From assembly GCF_035306585.1 (NCBI RefSeq), contig NZ_DATGNU010000044.1, positions 1 to 64,000 on the forward strand: a stretch of DNA of 64,000 nucleotides. The letters are read 5' to 3'. Positions 1 to 8,415 of this stretch are shown one piece after another; position 1 is the stretch's first letter, and the number at the start of each line of letters is the position of its first letter. Under the pieces are notes generated by a model. It searched no databases. It saw only the letters and a list, made by a program, of their open reading frames with translations, and was not told the DNA's origin. Position numbers and translations under genes: made by a program. Source of the DNA: Galbibacter sp035306585 (GTDB lineage Bacteria; Bacteroidota; Bacteroidia; Flavobacteriales; Flavobacteriaceae).

Positions 1-74
1 CCAATTCTCCAAAAGTTGGTAATTTTCCAGCATTTTGAAGATTTCAATAATACCTACCTTAACGTAAGTCAAAA

Positions 75-890
75 ATGTCACAACTTATGAATTTGGGAAT
101 TACCATCGCCTTTATTTTGGGACTAGCTTTTAATTTAGTAGATACAACTGCCGATAACGCTCATTTACATACCCCAAACATCCTCAACCAACAAACAATC
201 GATTTTTCAATTGATTCAATGGTGGTTTATCAGAGTAGTAACCTTATAATCAAAAAACTATCCGACCACATTTACCTTCATGTATCCTATCTAAACACAG
301 ATGATTTTGGAAAAGTAGGTTGCAATGGAATGATTGTAATTAGTGACAATGAAGGAGTTATATTTGATACTCCAACCGATAATCAAAGTTCTAAAGAGCT
401 GATTCAATTTATAACCCAGCAATTAAAGAGTGAGATAATTGCGCTTATTCCTACCCATTTCCATCAAGACTGTGTAGGAGGAATAGAAGAATTTGAAGCT
501 TATAATATTCCTACATTCGCCAGTAAAGAAACTTTATCGCTCTTAACACAAAATGGTCAAATATTCTCTTCTCTAGTAAAGAGTTTTACTCGTAAATTCA
601 CGCTTAGTGTCGGAACCCAAAGTATATATGCTGAGTATTTCGGACAAGGGCATACTAGCGATAACATCATTGGATATTTCCCGCTAGAGGAAGTAGTCTT
701 TGGAGGTTGTCTGATTAAAGAGATCGGAGCAGGAAAAGGAAATTTAAACGATGCCAACATTGATCAATGGTCAAAAACTGTTGAAAAAGTAAAATCAAAA
801 TACCCTAATGTGAAGCTTGTGATTCCTGGCCATGGCCAGATAGGTGGAAGAGATCTATTGGACTATACCATCAACCTTTTTGAAAAATAA
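75..890 (+). CDS. Subclass B1 metallo-beta-lactamase (periplasmic)
   Basis: A 271-residue zinc hydrolase that should open the beta-lactam ring, probably including carbapenems, in the periplasm. Residues 1-27 form a signal-peptide-like segment. All six B1 zinc ligands are visible: H128, H130 and D132 in THFHQDC, H193 in GQGHTSDN, C212 in GGCLIK and H253 in IPGHG. K215, which contacts the substrate carboxylate in B1 enzymes, and the GNLNDAN loop near 222-228 are also present. The residue after D132 is Cys, as in Bacteroides CcrA, where most B1 enzymes have Arg, Ser or Lys. The ATG at 75 is the first in frame after a stop at 60-62. No mobile element is visible next to it, so it looks like an intrinsic chromosomal gene. 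The substrate spectrum cannot be read from sequence. Confidence 0.9.
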   Translation: MSQLMNLGITIAFILGLAFNLVDTTADNAHLHTPNILNQQTIDFSIDSMVVYQSSNLIIKKLSDHIYLHVSYLNTDDFGKVGCNGMIVISDNEGVIFDTPTDNQSSKELIQFITQQLKSEIIALIPTHFHQDCVGGIEEFEAYNIPTFASKETLSLLTQNGQIFSSLVKSFTRKFTLSVGTQSIYAEYFGQGHTSDNIIGYFPLEEVVFGGCLIKEIGAGKGNLNDANIDQWSKTVEKVKSKYPNVKLVIPGHGQIGGRDLLDYTINLFEK

Positions 891-1133
891 GAGTAAGTAG
901 CTAGGCACAGTGGCGCATACCAAAACAACATCCATTATGTACTTATTTACACAATAGGATGATTTAAAATTTACCGATCCCATTCAGAATGCTTCAAAAG
1001 AATTCTCAAACAGGCATAAGATTACAAAAACAAATGCCTAATTTTGCCCGTCCAATAACAAATAAGCAAATACAACGCTTTAATTATCAGAGAAACACAT
1101 TAAAGCCTCTCTAATAACAGAAAGAACGAAGAA

Positions 1134-2399
1134 GTGAAATTAAAACGTAGAAGAAAATTAGTAACTTATTTAAGTATATTAGATCAACCCGTTAAATTTA
1201 ACCCGTTCGTTTTCAGCAGAAATTTTGTTTTATGGGCGTTGCTTGGACTTTTAGGTGGCGTCATTGCAGGACTTTACTGGATAACACTAGAGTATATAAC
1301 ACATCAATTTGCATTCTTCACTGGCTGGACCGTTATTCCACTGATGGCTATTTGTGGGCTTGGAGCAGGGCTTATTATCCACTTCATAGGGGATCCTGGT
1401 GAAATTCATTTGATTGTAAATAATATTCGCTTTAATAAAGGAAAATTAGATCCTAAAAATAATCCCTCCATGATACTATCGTCCTTGCTTTGTGTAGCAT
1501 CAGGAGGAAGTCTTGGACCTGAAGCTCCTATGGTTCAGATCACAGGGTCAACAGGAACATATATTGGTAAATTATGCCGCCTAAAAGGGGAAGATCTCAG
1601 ATCGATGAGCATCGCTGGAATGGCCTCTGGTTTCACTGCCCTATTTGGCGCTCCATTGGGAAGTAGTTTATTCTCCTTGGAAATATTACACCATAAACAT
1701 GCTGTAGAATATTACAAGGCGGTTATACCCGCTTTTGTAGCAAGCTGTTTTAGTTATTTGGTATTTGCCTTTATCGTTCATTTAGGACTAGGACCGCTCT
1801 GGGATTTATCTTCCTATGAGTACTCAGGATTATTTGACTTTGCATTTGCAGTACTCTTCGCCATGGTTGGAGCAGCCTTTGGTTGGGGATTTATAATATG
1901 TGCAAAATTCTTTAAAACACTATTTGAGAAAAGACCCATCCCCATATTTATAAAAACAACTATCGGTGGAATTCTATTGGGAGTGATTGCCTACTACCTT
2001 CCTATCACAAGGTATTATGGTCATCATGAGATCAATGATTTGCTTTCTGCTAATTTTTCCTTAACTTTATTACTAGCAATTCTAGTGTTTAAAGTAGTGG
2101 CCATTGCAATAACGGTAACTTCAGGATGGAGAGGTGGATTTATCATCCCCCTATTTTTCACAGGAGCTACGCTGGGATTAATCATCCATCAATTGTTTCC
2201 TTCGGTCAATCTATCACTAGCAATTGTGAGTTGTATGGCAGCCATTAATGCTTGTGTAACTAGAACTCCAATGAGTACTACCATCTTATTGGCCACTTTA
2301 ACAGGGTTCGGACATTTTATCCCTATTTTGTTTGCAAGTTTGACAGGATACTTTTTAGCACCAAGAATCCCATTTATTGGTTCTCAATTGAAACAATAA
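1134..2399 (+). CDS. ClC-family chloride channel/transporter
   Basis: A 421-residue integral membrane protein of the voltage-gated chloride channel family, moving Cl- or another anion across the inner membrane. About ten hydrophobic helices are visible. Two family motifs stand out: GGSLGPEAP, corresponding to the GREGP anion-selectivity/gate loop, and GGFIIPLFF, corresponding to the GxFxP loop. In the first loop the position of the usual gating Glu (GREGP) holds Leu, so gating or coupling may differ from E. coli ClcA. No C-terminal CBS domains are present. The best start is GTG at 1134; no ATG precedes the basic N-terminus KLKRRRK in frame. It stands alone with about 240 bases upstream and 560 bases downstream without a gene. 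Confidence 0.85.
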   Translation: MKLKRRRKLVTYLSILDQPVKFNPFVFSRNFVLWALLGLLGGVIAGLYWITLEYITHQFAFFTGWTVIPLMAICGLGAGLIIHFIGDPGEIHLIVNNIRFNKGKLDPKNNPSMILSSLLCVASGGSLGPEAPMVQITGSTGTYIGKLCRLKGEDLRSMSIAGMASGFTALFGAPLGSSLFSLEILHHKHAVEYYKAVIPAFVASCFSYLVFAFIVHLGLGPLWDLSSYEYSGLFDFAFAVLFAMVGAAFGWGFIICAKFFKTLFEKRPIPIFIKTTIGGILLGVIAYYLPITRYYGHHEINDLLSANFSLTLLLAILVFKVVAIAITVTSGWRGGFIIPLFFTGATLGLIIHQLFPSVNLSLAIVSCMAAINACVTRTPMSTTILLATLTGFGHFIPILFASLTGYFLAPRIPFIGSQLKQ

Positions 2400-2958
2400 A
2401 AAGCTACCTATCGGATAGATAAGGGTCTTTAAAAGATAATTACCTGGTTGAATATAAGTTTTTTAAATTTTCAGCGTGAAACAGCCTTTCAAAATTTTCG
2501 AAAGTAGGACCTCGGTTTCTGGAGCAAATTATTTCAAAACCAGCCACCCAACTGGTACAAAATCTCAAAGAATGAGTCATAAGAAATCAGGGAAGGTTAG
2601 CACACTTTATCCATTATAGAAAAGCAAAACCAACATCCATCAAACCGTAATTAAAATTATAGAGACAAGGAAATTCAGCACGAGCCAACAACCAACTATA
2701 AATAAATCGTAGATCGGTTTACACGTGGAATAGAGCATTGAAATCCACCTTACTAGAATATGAAAAAAAAGAACAGCACAAACCCCAAGTGAATATAGCG
2801 CACAGGAATCGAGTTTGGTTCTATAGACCCACCACACTTTTTCCTATTACAATAAGCAGCTATGTATAAATAATCCACATCTTTGTGTAACACTCCCCAA
2901 GGATAGCCTACCATGCTTTAGGGAATTAATCGATTTAACCTTTAAAACATATCTCAAC
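2400..2958. other. Intergenic stretch without a recognised gene
   Basis: I see no convincing gene, RNA or strong terminator in these 559 bases. A 65-codon open frame on the - strand (2640-2837) encodes a hydrophobic, Cys-rich peptide, but it has no recognisable start context or family resemblance. The sequence is about as AT-rich as other intergenic DNA here. The promoter for the OsmC gene presumably lies near the right end. Confidence 0.5.
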
Positions 2959-3357
2959 ATGGCAAAAATTACTTCTATCATCCAAGATCAAGATTATAAA
3001 GTGGTATTGACCTCTGAATCTGGAAACACGCTCATTGCGGATGAGCCAGAGCATCTTGGAGGGCAAGATTTAGGTTTTTCACCGAAAGAACTTCTAGCAT
3101 CTGCCCTAGCAGCCTGTACCTCAGCAACGCTTAAAATGTATGCAGGTCGTAAAAATTGGGACTTACAAAAAGTGAGGATAAGTATTGAACTAGACTATAT
3201 GCCCAATGAACATAAAACCAATATTCGAAGAAAATTAGAATTTGTAGGTGACTTGGATACCGCTCAAAAAGACCGCCTATTACAAATTGCCAACCGTTGT
3301 CCAGTTCATAAGATACTTGAAAATACGATCCACATTGAAACTGCGTATAAAAACTAA
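2959..3357 (+). CDS. OsmC/Ohr family protein
   Basis: A 132-residue cytoplasmic protein of the OsmC/Ohr family, whose characterised members reduce organic hydroperoxides with two cysteines. The conserved helix reads SPKELLASALAACTSATL, with the first Cys near residue 54. The second Cys is in NRCPVHKILE near residue 114, followed by the typical C-terminal strand. Length and layout match the YhfA/OsmC subgroup. It begins a same-strand run with the frameshifted DUF417 gene and a YgiD-type dioxygenase, a mix suggesting an oxidative or aromatic-compound response. The exact substrate is unknown. Confidence 0.88.
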   Translation: MAKITSIIQDQDYKVVLTSESGNTLIADEPEHLGGQDLGFSPKELLASALAACTSATLKMYAGRKNWDLQKVRISIELDYMPNEHKTNIRRKLEFVGDLDTAQKDRLLQIANRCPVHKILENTIHIETAYKN

Positions 3358-3370
3358 TACAACAGTACTG

Positions 3371-3950
3371 ATGAGCGAGATAGTAAAATTCCTAGCAAAA
3401 AGTCAATCAAATTTTATCAATCTTATCCGTCTGGCTATTTTTATAGTAATGATTTGGATTGGAAGGTTGAAAGCCTTTCCATATGAAGCAGATGGCATTG
3501 TGCCTTTTGTTGCCAATAGTCCTTTTATGTCATTCTTCTATTCACAAGAATGCGCCAGAATACAAGGACTATAAAAATCCAGAGGGTAAAACAGTCCAAA
3601 AAAATATCGACTGGCATAAAGAGAACAATACTTATGTCTTTTCCTATGGTCTTGGAACCGTCATTGTTATTATAGGAATCTTGACTTTAATAGGGATTTG
3701 GTCACCCAAAATAGGTCTTGTAGGAGGATTGCTCACCTTTGGAATGTCCATAGTGACGCTAAGTTTTTTGATAACAACTCCAGAGGTCTACGTTCCGAAC
3801 TTGGATGGTGATTTTCCAACACCACAGCATGGATTTCCTTATTTATCTGGGGCTGGAAGATTGGTATTAAAGGACATCATTATGTTGGTTGGCGGACTTA
3901 TTTGTGCTTCAGACTGCGCAAACAGAATGCTATACAGGACTAACAATTAA
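3371..3950 (+). pseudogene. DUF417 (YkgB-like) membrane protein gene, broken by a +1 frameshift
   Basis: The ATG at 3371 opens MSEIVKFLAKSQ and continues through IRLAIFIVMIWIG and PFVANSPFMSFFY, which match the N-terminal half of E. coli YkgB/DUF417 proteins as I remember them. This frame then reaches a stop at 3572-3574. The rest of the family (HKNAPEYKDY, NNTYVFSYGLG, LSFLITTPE, HGFPYLSGAGRLVLKD) continues in the next frame to 3950. The frames join by skipping one T at 3541/3542 (TTC TAT T CAC AAG), so a single extra base explains the break. An apparent internal start at 3483 lies in the wrong frame for the N-terminal half and is not a real start. The intact protein would be about 190 residues with four membrane segments. 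A sequencing error is as likely as a true pseudogene. Confidence 0.8.
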
Positions 3951-3961
3951 ATGCTATTATC

Positions 3962-4789
3962 ATGGATTTAAATGATCTTTCAAAAATGTCAGCATCCATG
4001 GAGAACACTCCAAAGATGCCTGTATTATTTCTAGGACATGGCAGTCCTATGAATGCCATAGAAGAAAATGAATTTGTCCAAGGATTTCGCAAGGTTGCTA
4101 CACAAATACCAGAGCCCAAAGCTATCGTATGCATTTCTGCGCATTGGGAAACCAATGGAACCTTTGTAACCGCCATGCAAAATCCACCAACTATCCATGA
4201 TTTTGGAGGATTTCCTCAGGCTCTTTTTGATGTTCAATACCCTGCACCTGGTAGTCCTGAATTAGCTGTTAGAACCAAGGAACTTATCCATTCAACCAAC
4301 GTTGTTCTAGATCAGAGCTGGGGATTAGATCATGGTGCCTGGAGTGTCATACGCCATTTGTATCCAAATGCAAACATCCCTGTTATCCAGATGAGTATTG
4401 ATTACAATAAGGTACCGAAATACCATTATGAACTTGGACAACAAATTAAATTACTTCGTGAAAAAGGAATCCTCATTATCGGAAGCGGGAATATGGTTCA
4501 CAATCTAAGGATGGTGGATTGGAGAAACATAAACACTTCCGGTTCTGGATACGATTGGGCGATTGAAGCAGATGAGAAAATGAAAAAGTTCATATTAGAC
4601 CAAAATCATACTGCCCTTATTAACTTTAGATCCCAAGGGCGCGTTTTTGATTTGGCCATACCTACTCCCGAACATTATTTGCCTTTATTATATGTCTTAG
4701 GTTTGAAAGATTCTGACGAAAGCGTAAGTTTGTTTAATGATAATACCCTTGGAGGTTCATTAAGCATGACTTCTGTAAAAATCGGATAA
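3962..4789 (+). CDS. ygiD: 4,5-DOPA-extradiol-type dioxygenase (YgiD family)
   Basis: A 275-residue zinc/iron-dependent extradiol ring-cleavage dioxygenase of the class III LigB-like fold. The metal-binding histidines typical of the YgiD family are visible in LFLGHGSPM, CISAHWE, GLDHGAWSVIRHL and SGNMVHNLR. Family members open catechols such as L-DOPA, but the natural substrate in most bacteria is unknown. The start is ATG 3962; a second Met at residue 13 or 19 is possible, since the conserved part begins near residue 20. It follows the broken DUF417 gene by 11 bases and precedes the TRIC-type channel by about 20 bases, so they may be co-transcribed. Confidence 0.88.
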   Translation: MDLNDLSKMSASMENTPKMPVLFLGHGSPMNAIEENEFVQGFRKVATQIPEPKAIVCISAHWETNGTFVTAMQNPPTIHDFGGFPQALFDVQYPAPGSPELAVRTKELIHSTNVVLDQSWGLDHGAWSVIRHLYPNANIPVIQMSIDYNKVPKYHYELGQQIKLLREKGILIIGSGNMVHNLRMVDWRNINTSGSGYDWAIEADEKMKKFILDQNHTALINFRSQGRVFDLAIPTPEHYLPLLYVLGLKDSDESVSLFNDNTLGGSLSMTSVKIG

Positions 4790-4810
4790 CACCTATTAAT
4801 ATAAAACACA

Positions 4811-5443
4811 TTGGAATTCAGCATTACTATATTCCTTGACCTACTAGGGACATTTGCCTTCGCTATCAGTGGTCTAAGGTTGGCTTCAGGAAAAAGAATT
4901 GATTGGTTTGGCGCCTTTATTATCGCATTAGTTACCGCTATCGGTGGTGGAACAACACGTGACTTACTCCTAGATGTTCGGCCATTTTGGATGATGAACC
5001 CCATGTATTTTATAACCACTGGGATCGCCTTTTTATCCGCTATCTTATTTAAAGAAAAGTTGTTCCGTTGGGGCAGTACTTTATTTATGTTTGATGCCAT
5101 TGGATTAGGGTTATTTACCGTGGTAGGAATCAGTAAAAGCTTGGCCATGGGATTACCTTTTTGGGTATGTGTTATGATGGGAACAATCACTGGAACCGTT
5201 GGTGGTGTTTTTCGAGATGTATTACTTAATAAAGTCCCACTAGTATTTACCAGGGACATCTATGCACTGGCTTGTGTTTTTGGTGGGGGAGTGTATTATC
5301 TGTTTTACAAACTTAATTTTTCATCTGACATCACCGAATTAATGACCGCAATAACAGTTATCATCGCTAGATTAATCGCCGCTAAATTTCATTTACAATT
5401 GCCATTACTTAAACCAATCAATGAAACCATTGACAAAAGGTAA
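4811..5443 (+). CDS. TRIC-type cation channel family protein (UPF0126/YadS)
   Basis: A 210-residue inner-membrane protein with about seven helices arranged as two similar halves, as in prokaryotic TRIC channels, which form trimeric K+/Na+ channels. The repeated signature is visible twice: GGGTTRDLLL in the first half and GTVGGVFRDVLL in the second. The start is TTG at 4811, with no in-frame ATG before the first conserved helix (TIFLDLLGTFAFAISG). The physiological role in bacteria is not established. Confidence 0.85.
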   Translation: MEFSITIFLDLLGTFAFAISGLRLASGKRIDWFGAFIIALVTAIGGGTTRDLLLDVRPFWMMNPMYFITTGIAFLSAILFKEKLFRWGSTLFMFDAIGLGLFTVVGISKSLAMGLPFWVCVMMGTITGTVGGVFRDVLLNKVPLVFTRDIYALACVFGGGVYYLFYKLNFSSDITELMTAITVIIARLIAAKFHLQLPLLKPINETIDKR

Positions 5444-5556
5444 ATCGACGAAATCATTCCATTTTGACTAAATTTTAAAGGCACTTTTAAAGATTATTGG
5501 ATTTTTTTGGCGAAATTCCACAAATCTATCAAACAACCAAAATGTAATTTACCAAA

Positions 5557-7050
5557 ATGTCAAAATATATATTAGCCATAGATCAAGGAACCACCAGCTC
5601 ACGAGCGTTGGTTTTTGATAAGCATGGGTACACCAAGTCCATTGCACAGAAAGAATTCACACAGTACTTCCCTAAACCAGGATGGGTAGAACACGATGCA
5701 AATGAAATCTGGTCTTCTCAAATGGCTGTTACGATAGAAGCGGTGTCAAAGGCCAAACTTCATGCCGATCACATAGCAGCGATCGGTATAACCAACCAGC
5801 GAGAGACCACTATTGTTTGGAATCGAAAAACAGGTGAACCCATATACAATGCAATTGTTTGGCAAGATAGAAGGACCGCTGATTACTGTGATCAATTAAT
5901 AAAAGAAGGTTGGGAAGATAAAATACGAGCAAAAACTGGGTTGGTGATCGATGCCTATTTCGTAGCTACAAAAGTAAAGTGGATTTTGGATAATGTGGAC
6001 AATGCTCGAGCGCAGGCGGAAGCTGGAGAATTAGTTTTCGGCACCGTGGATTCTTGGCTCCTATGGAACCTTACCAATGGTCAAAAACACCTCACAGATA
6101 TCACCAATGCCTCCCGAACTTTACTGTTTAATATTCATACGCTGGATTGGGATCAAGAGCTTTTAAATCTTTTCGATATTCCTTCAACTATGCTTCCTGA
6201 AGTATGTGATTCAAGTGGCGACATTGCTTATACTTCTGGAATGCTCTTTGCACGAAAAATCCCCATTACAGGCATAGCAGGCGATCAGCATGCTGCGCTC
6301 TTTGGTCAAATGTGCAACAAGGCTGGTATGGTTAAAAACACCTATGGAACAGGTTGTTTTATGCTGATGAATATTGGTAATAAACCATTGGTTTCTAAAA
6401 ATAAACTTGTAACCACTATCGCTTGGAAAATTGGAAGCGATATTCATTACGCATTGGAAGGCAGTATTTTTATCTCTGGTGCAGTAGTGCAGTGGCTTAG
6501 AGATGGACTAGGTCTTATCAAAAATGCCAAAGAATCTGAAAAAATGGCAAGAAAAGTTAAGGACACCGATGGGGTGTATTTCGTCCCCGCATTTACAGGT
6601 CTAGGTGCCCCATATTGGAATCAACATGCCAAAGGCACCATGGTAGGTATCACGAGAGGAACCTCAGCAGCACATATCGTTAGGGCTTCTTTGGAAAGTA
6701 TTGCCTTTCAAACCTATGATGTTTTAAAAGCTATGGAAGCTGATGCAAACATCTCCATTAAAGAGTTACGTGTTGATGGCGGTGCCACGGAAAATGATTT
6801 TTTAATGCAGTTTCAATCCACTATTTTAAATACGCAAATTGTAAAGTCCAAAACTACCGAAGTAACCGCCTTAGGAGCTGCATATTTAGCTGGTCTAGGT
6901 GTGGGGTATTGGAAAGATCAACAAGACATTATAGAAAAATGGAAGGTTGACAAAACGTACTCACCAGAACAAAACGTCAAGGTAGAACAGCAATTAGAGT
7001 CTTGGAAAAAAGCAGTACAAACCACCAATTATTGGACAAACCCAAATTAA
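5557..7050 (+). CDS. glpK: Glycerol kinase
   Basis: A 497-residue FGGY-family kinase that phosphorylates glycerol to glycerol 3-phosphate in the cytoplasm. The N-terminal phosphate-binding motif AIDQGTTSSRA (residues 7-17), GITNQRETT, the catalytic-Asp region GIAGDQHAALFG and the C-terminal FGGY motif LRVDGGATENDFLMQF are all present at the usual spacing and length. It lies 7 bases upstream of glpF, forming a two-gene glycerol uptake unit. No glpD is adjacent. The 113-base upstream gap probably holds the promoter, but I see no clean -7/-33 pair. Confidence 0.97.
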   Translation: MSKYILAIDQGTTSSRALVFDKHGYTKSIAQKEFTQYFPKPGWVEHDANEIWSSQMAVTIEAVSKAKLHADHIAAIGITNQRETTIVWNRKTGEPIYNAIVWQDRRTADYCDQLIKEGWEDKIRAKTGLVIDAYFVATKVKWILDNVDNARAQAEAGELVFGTVDSWLLWNLTNGQKHLTDITNASRTLLFNIHTLDWDQELLNLFDIPSTMLPEVCDSSGDIAYTSGMLFARKIPITGIAGDQHAALFGQMCNKAGMVKNTYGTGCFMLMNIGNKPLVSKNKLVTTIAWKIGSDIHYALEGSIFISGAVVQWLRDGLGLIKNAKESEKMARKVKDTDGVYFVPAFTGLGAPYWNQHAKGTMVGITRGTSAAHIVRASLESIAFQTYDVLKAMEADANISIKELRVDGGATENDFLMQFQSTILNTQIVKSKTTEVTALGAAYLAGLGVGYWKDQQDIIEKWKVDKTYSPEQNVKVEQQLESWKKAVQTTNYWTNPN

Positions 7051-7057
7051 ATCAATC

Positions 7058-7792
7058 ATGACAGCATTCATAGCAGAAATCATTGGCACCTTTATGCTCA
7101 TTCTTCTGGGTAATGGTGTTGTTGCCAATGTGGTATTAAACAAAACCAAAGGACATAATGCCGGATGGATGGTCATCTCCACCGCATGGGCATTAGCGGT
7201 ATTTACTGGCGTTGTGATCGCCGCGCCCTACAGTGGTGCTCATTTAAATCCAGCTGTAAGTGTCGGATTAGCCACAGCGGGGCTTTTAGATTGGGTCCTG
7301 GTTCCTTCATATATTATCGCTCAGATGATAGGAGCTATGTTAGGCGCATCGATGGTTGCTCTGGTATATCGGGATCATTATCTAGAAACTCCGGACCCTG
7401 TTTTAAAGTTAGCCACATTTTGTACCATACCCGCCATACCAAATAAAACAAGTAACCTAATAAGTGAAATCATCGGGTCATTTGTTTTGATCTTTGTAAT
7501 TTTTTATTTTACGGATCCCATCATCGGCGATACATCTCAAACACCTATTGGCTTAGGTTCGATCGGAGCTTTGCCCGTAGCATTTTTAGTTTGGGTGATC
7601 GGCCTGTCGCTTGGTGGAACCACTGGGTATGCTATAAACCCTGCACGTGATCTAGGCCCTAGAATTGCCCACGCTATATTGCCCATCAAAGGAAAAGGCA
7701 GTAGTCATTGGCATTACGCTTGGGTCCCCATTATTGGACCTATTGTCGGAGCCGTACTAGCCGCAGGGTTGCATCTGTTATTATCCACTTGA
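7058..7792 (+). CDS. glpF: Glycerol uptake facilitator (aquaglyceroporin)
   Basis: A 244-residue MIP-family channel in the inner membrane that lets glycerol diffuse in, where GlpK traps it as the phosphate. Six hydrophobic helices surround two pore loops carrying the NPA signatures, GAHLNPAVS and GYAINPARDLGPR. The Asp after the second NPA box (NPARD) is typical of glycerol-conducting rather than water-only members. It follows glpK directly and ends 13 bases from the convergent molybdenum-cofactor operon. Confidence 0.95.
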   Translation: MTAFIAEIIGTFMLILLGNGVVANVVLNKTKGHNAGWMVISTAWALAVFTGVVIAAPYSGAHLNPAVSVGLATAGLLDWVLVPSYIIAQMIGAMLGASMVALVYRDHYLETPDPVLKLATFCTIPAIPNKTSNLISEIIGSFVLIFVIFYFTDPIIGDTSQTPIGLGSIGALPVAFLVWVIGLSLGGTTGYAINPARDLGPRIAHAILPIKGKGSSHWHYAWVPIIGPIVGAVLAAGLHLLLST

Positions 7793-7805
7793 GAAAAATA
7801 ACCCA

Positions 7806-8405
7806 TTAGTTACCAAACATTATCTGATGGGCTTTTCGATAATCCGCTAGGGTATCAATGTCGCGAACATACTCTTCGGCATTTAGCTTTAGTACCTTTT
7901 TAGGGTGTTTTTTAATGATGAATTTCGCTCCAACATCGGTACTTAGTGTAGATAACTCTTTGAAGTACGCTGATGAAAACACGGCAGGCACCCCTAGATT
8001 TCCGTAAAACTCAGAAACTATTATCCCCGTAGAATTCCCTTTAAAACACCTTAGCAACTCCATCAAATAGTTGGCACTAACAAAAGGTTGATCTCCCAGT
8101 AGAAATAATACTCCATCTAGATTTACATCCATTAATTTGGTCATTGCAAAAGCAATCGAATTGCCAATACCTTCCTTCCACTTCGGGTTAATATGAGAAT
8201 GTAAATTTACTATTTCAGGAATTTCTTTTTTTATTCTTTCACCATGAGCCCCTAGGACCACATGTACTTGGTGATCCAAAGTGCAAGCCGTATGAATCAC
8301 GTGATTCAGAAGTGAGCTATTTCCCCACGGCAATAATTGCTTAGGCACCCCCATTCTCGAAGAGGCTCCAGCTGCAAGAATCACTATAGCGATGTTGGGA
8401 CTCAT
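7806..8405 (-). CDS. mocA: MocA-like molybdenum cofactor cytidylyltransferase
   Basis: A 199-residue nucleotidyltransferase likely to convert Mo-molybdopterin to the cytosine dinucleotide form used by xanthine-dehydrogenase-type enzymes. The N-terminal motif ILAAGASSRMGVPKQLLPWG fits MocA better than MobA, as does FLLGDQPFV, where MobA proteins usually carry a CDxP motif. It is the last gene of the operon, 10 bases after xdhC. With xdhC next to it, this implies a cytosine-type molybdohydroxylase elsewhere in the genome. The split between MocA and related nucleotidyltransferases rests on motif reading alone. Confidence 0.82.
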   Translation of the reverse strand: MSPNIAIVILAAGASSRMGVPKQLLPWGNSSLLNHVIHTACTLDHQVHVVLGAHGERIKKEIPEIVNLHSHINPKWKEGIGNSIAFAMTKLMDVNLDGVLFLLGDQPFVSANYLMELLRCFKGNSTGIIVSEFYGNLGVPAVFSSAYFKELSTLSTDVGAKFIIKKHPKKVLKLNAEEYVRDIDTLADYRKAHQIMFGN

Positions 8406-8415
8406 ATGATTTTGT

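Noticed and set aside
1..74. Start of an upstream gene or promoter at the left edge
   Set aside because: No open frame continues into the window from the left with a recognisable pattern, and no clean -7/-33 pair is visible before the metallo-beta-lactamase.
2640..2837. A 65-codon hydrophobic open frame on the - strand between the ClC and OsmC genes
   Set aside because: It has no recognisable family pattern, no neighbouring - strand gene and no start-site context; AT-rich intergenic DNA easily gives such frames.
3483..3950. A stand-alone 155-residue protein starting at 3483
   Set aside because: Its first 20 residues read the wrong frame over the DUF417 N-terminal half; the family match begins only at 3543, so it is the back half of a frameshifted gene.
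4675..5259. A 194-codon open frame antisense to the dioxygenase end and the TRIC-type gene
   Set aside because: The + strand reading gives clear family motifs across the same bases; the antisense product is low-complexity and lacks any domain pattern.
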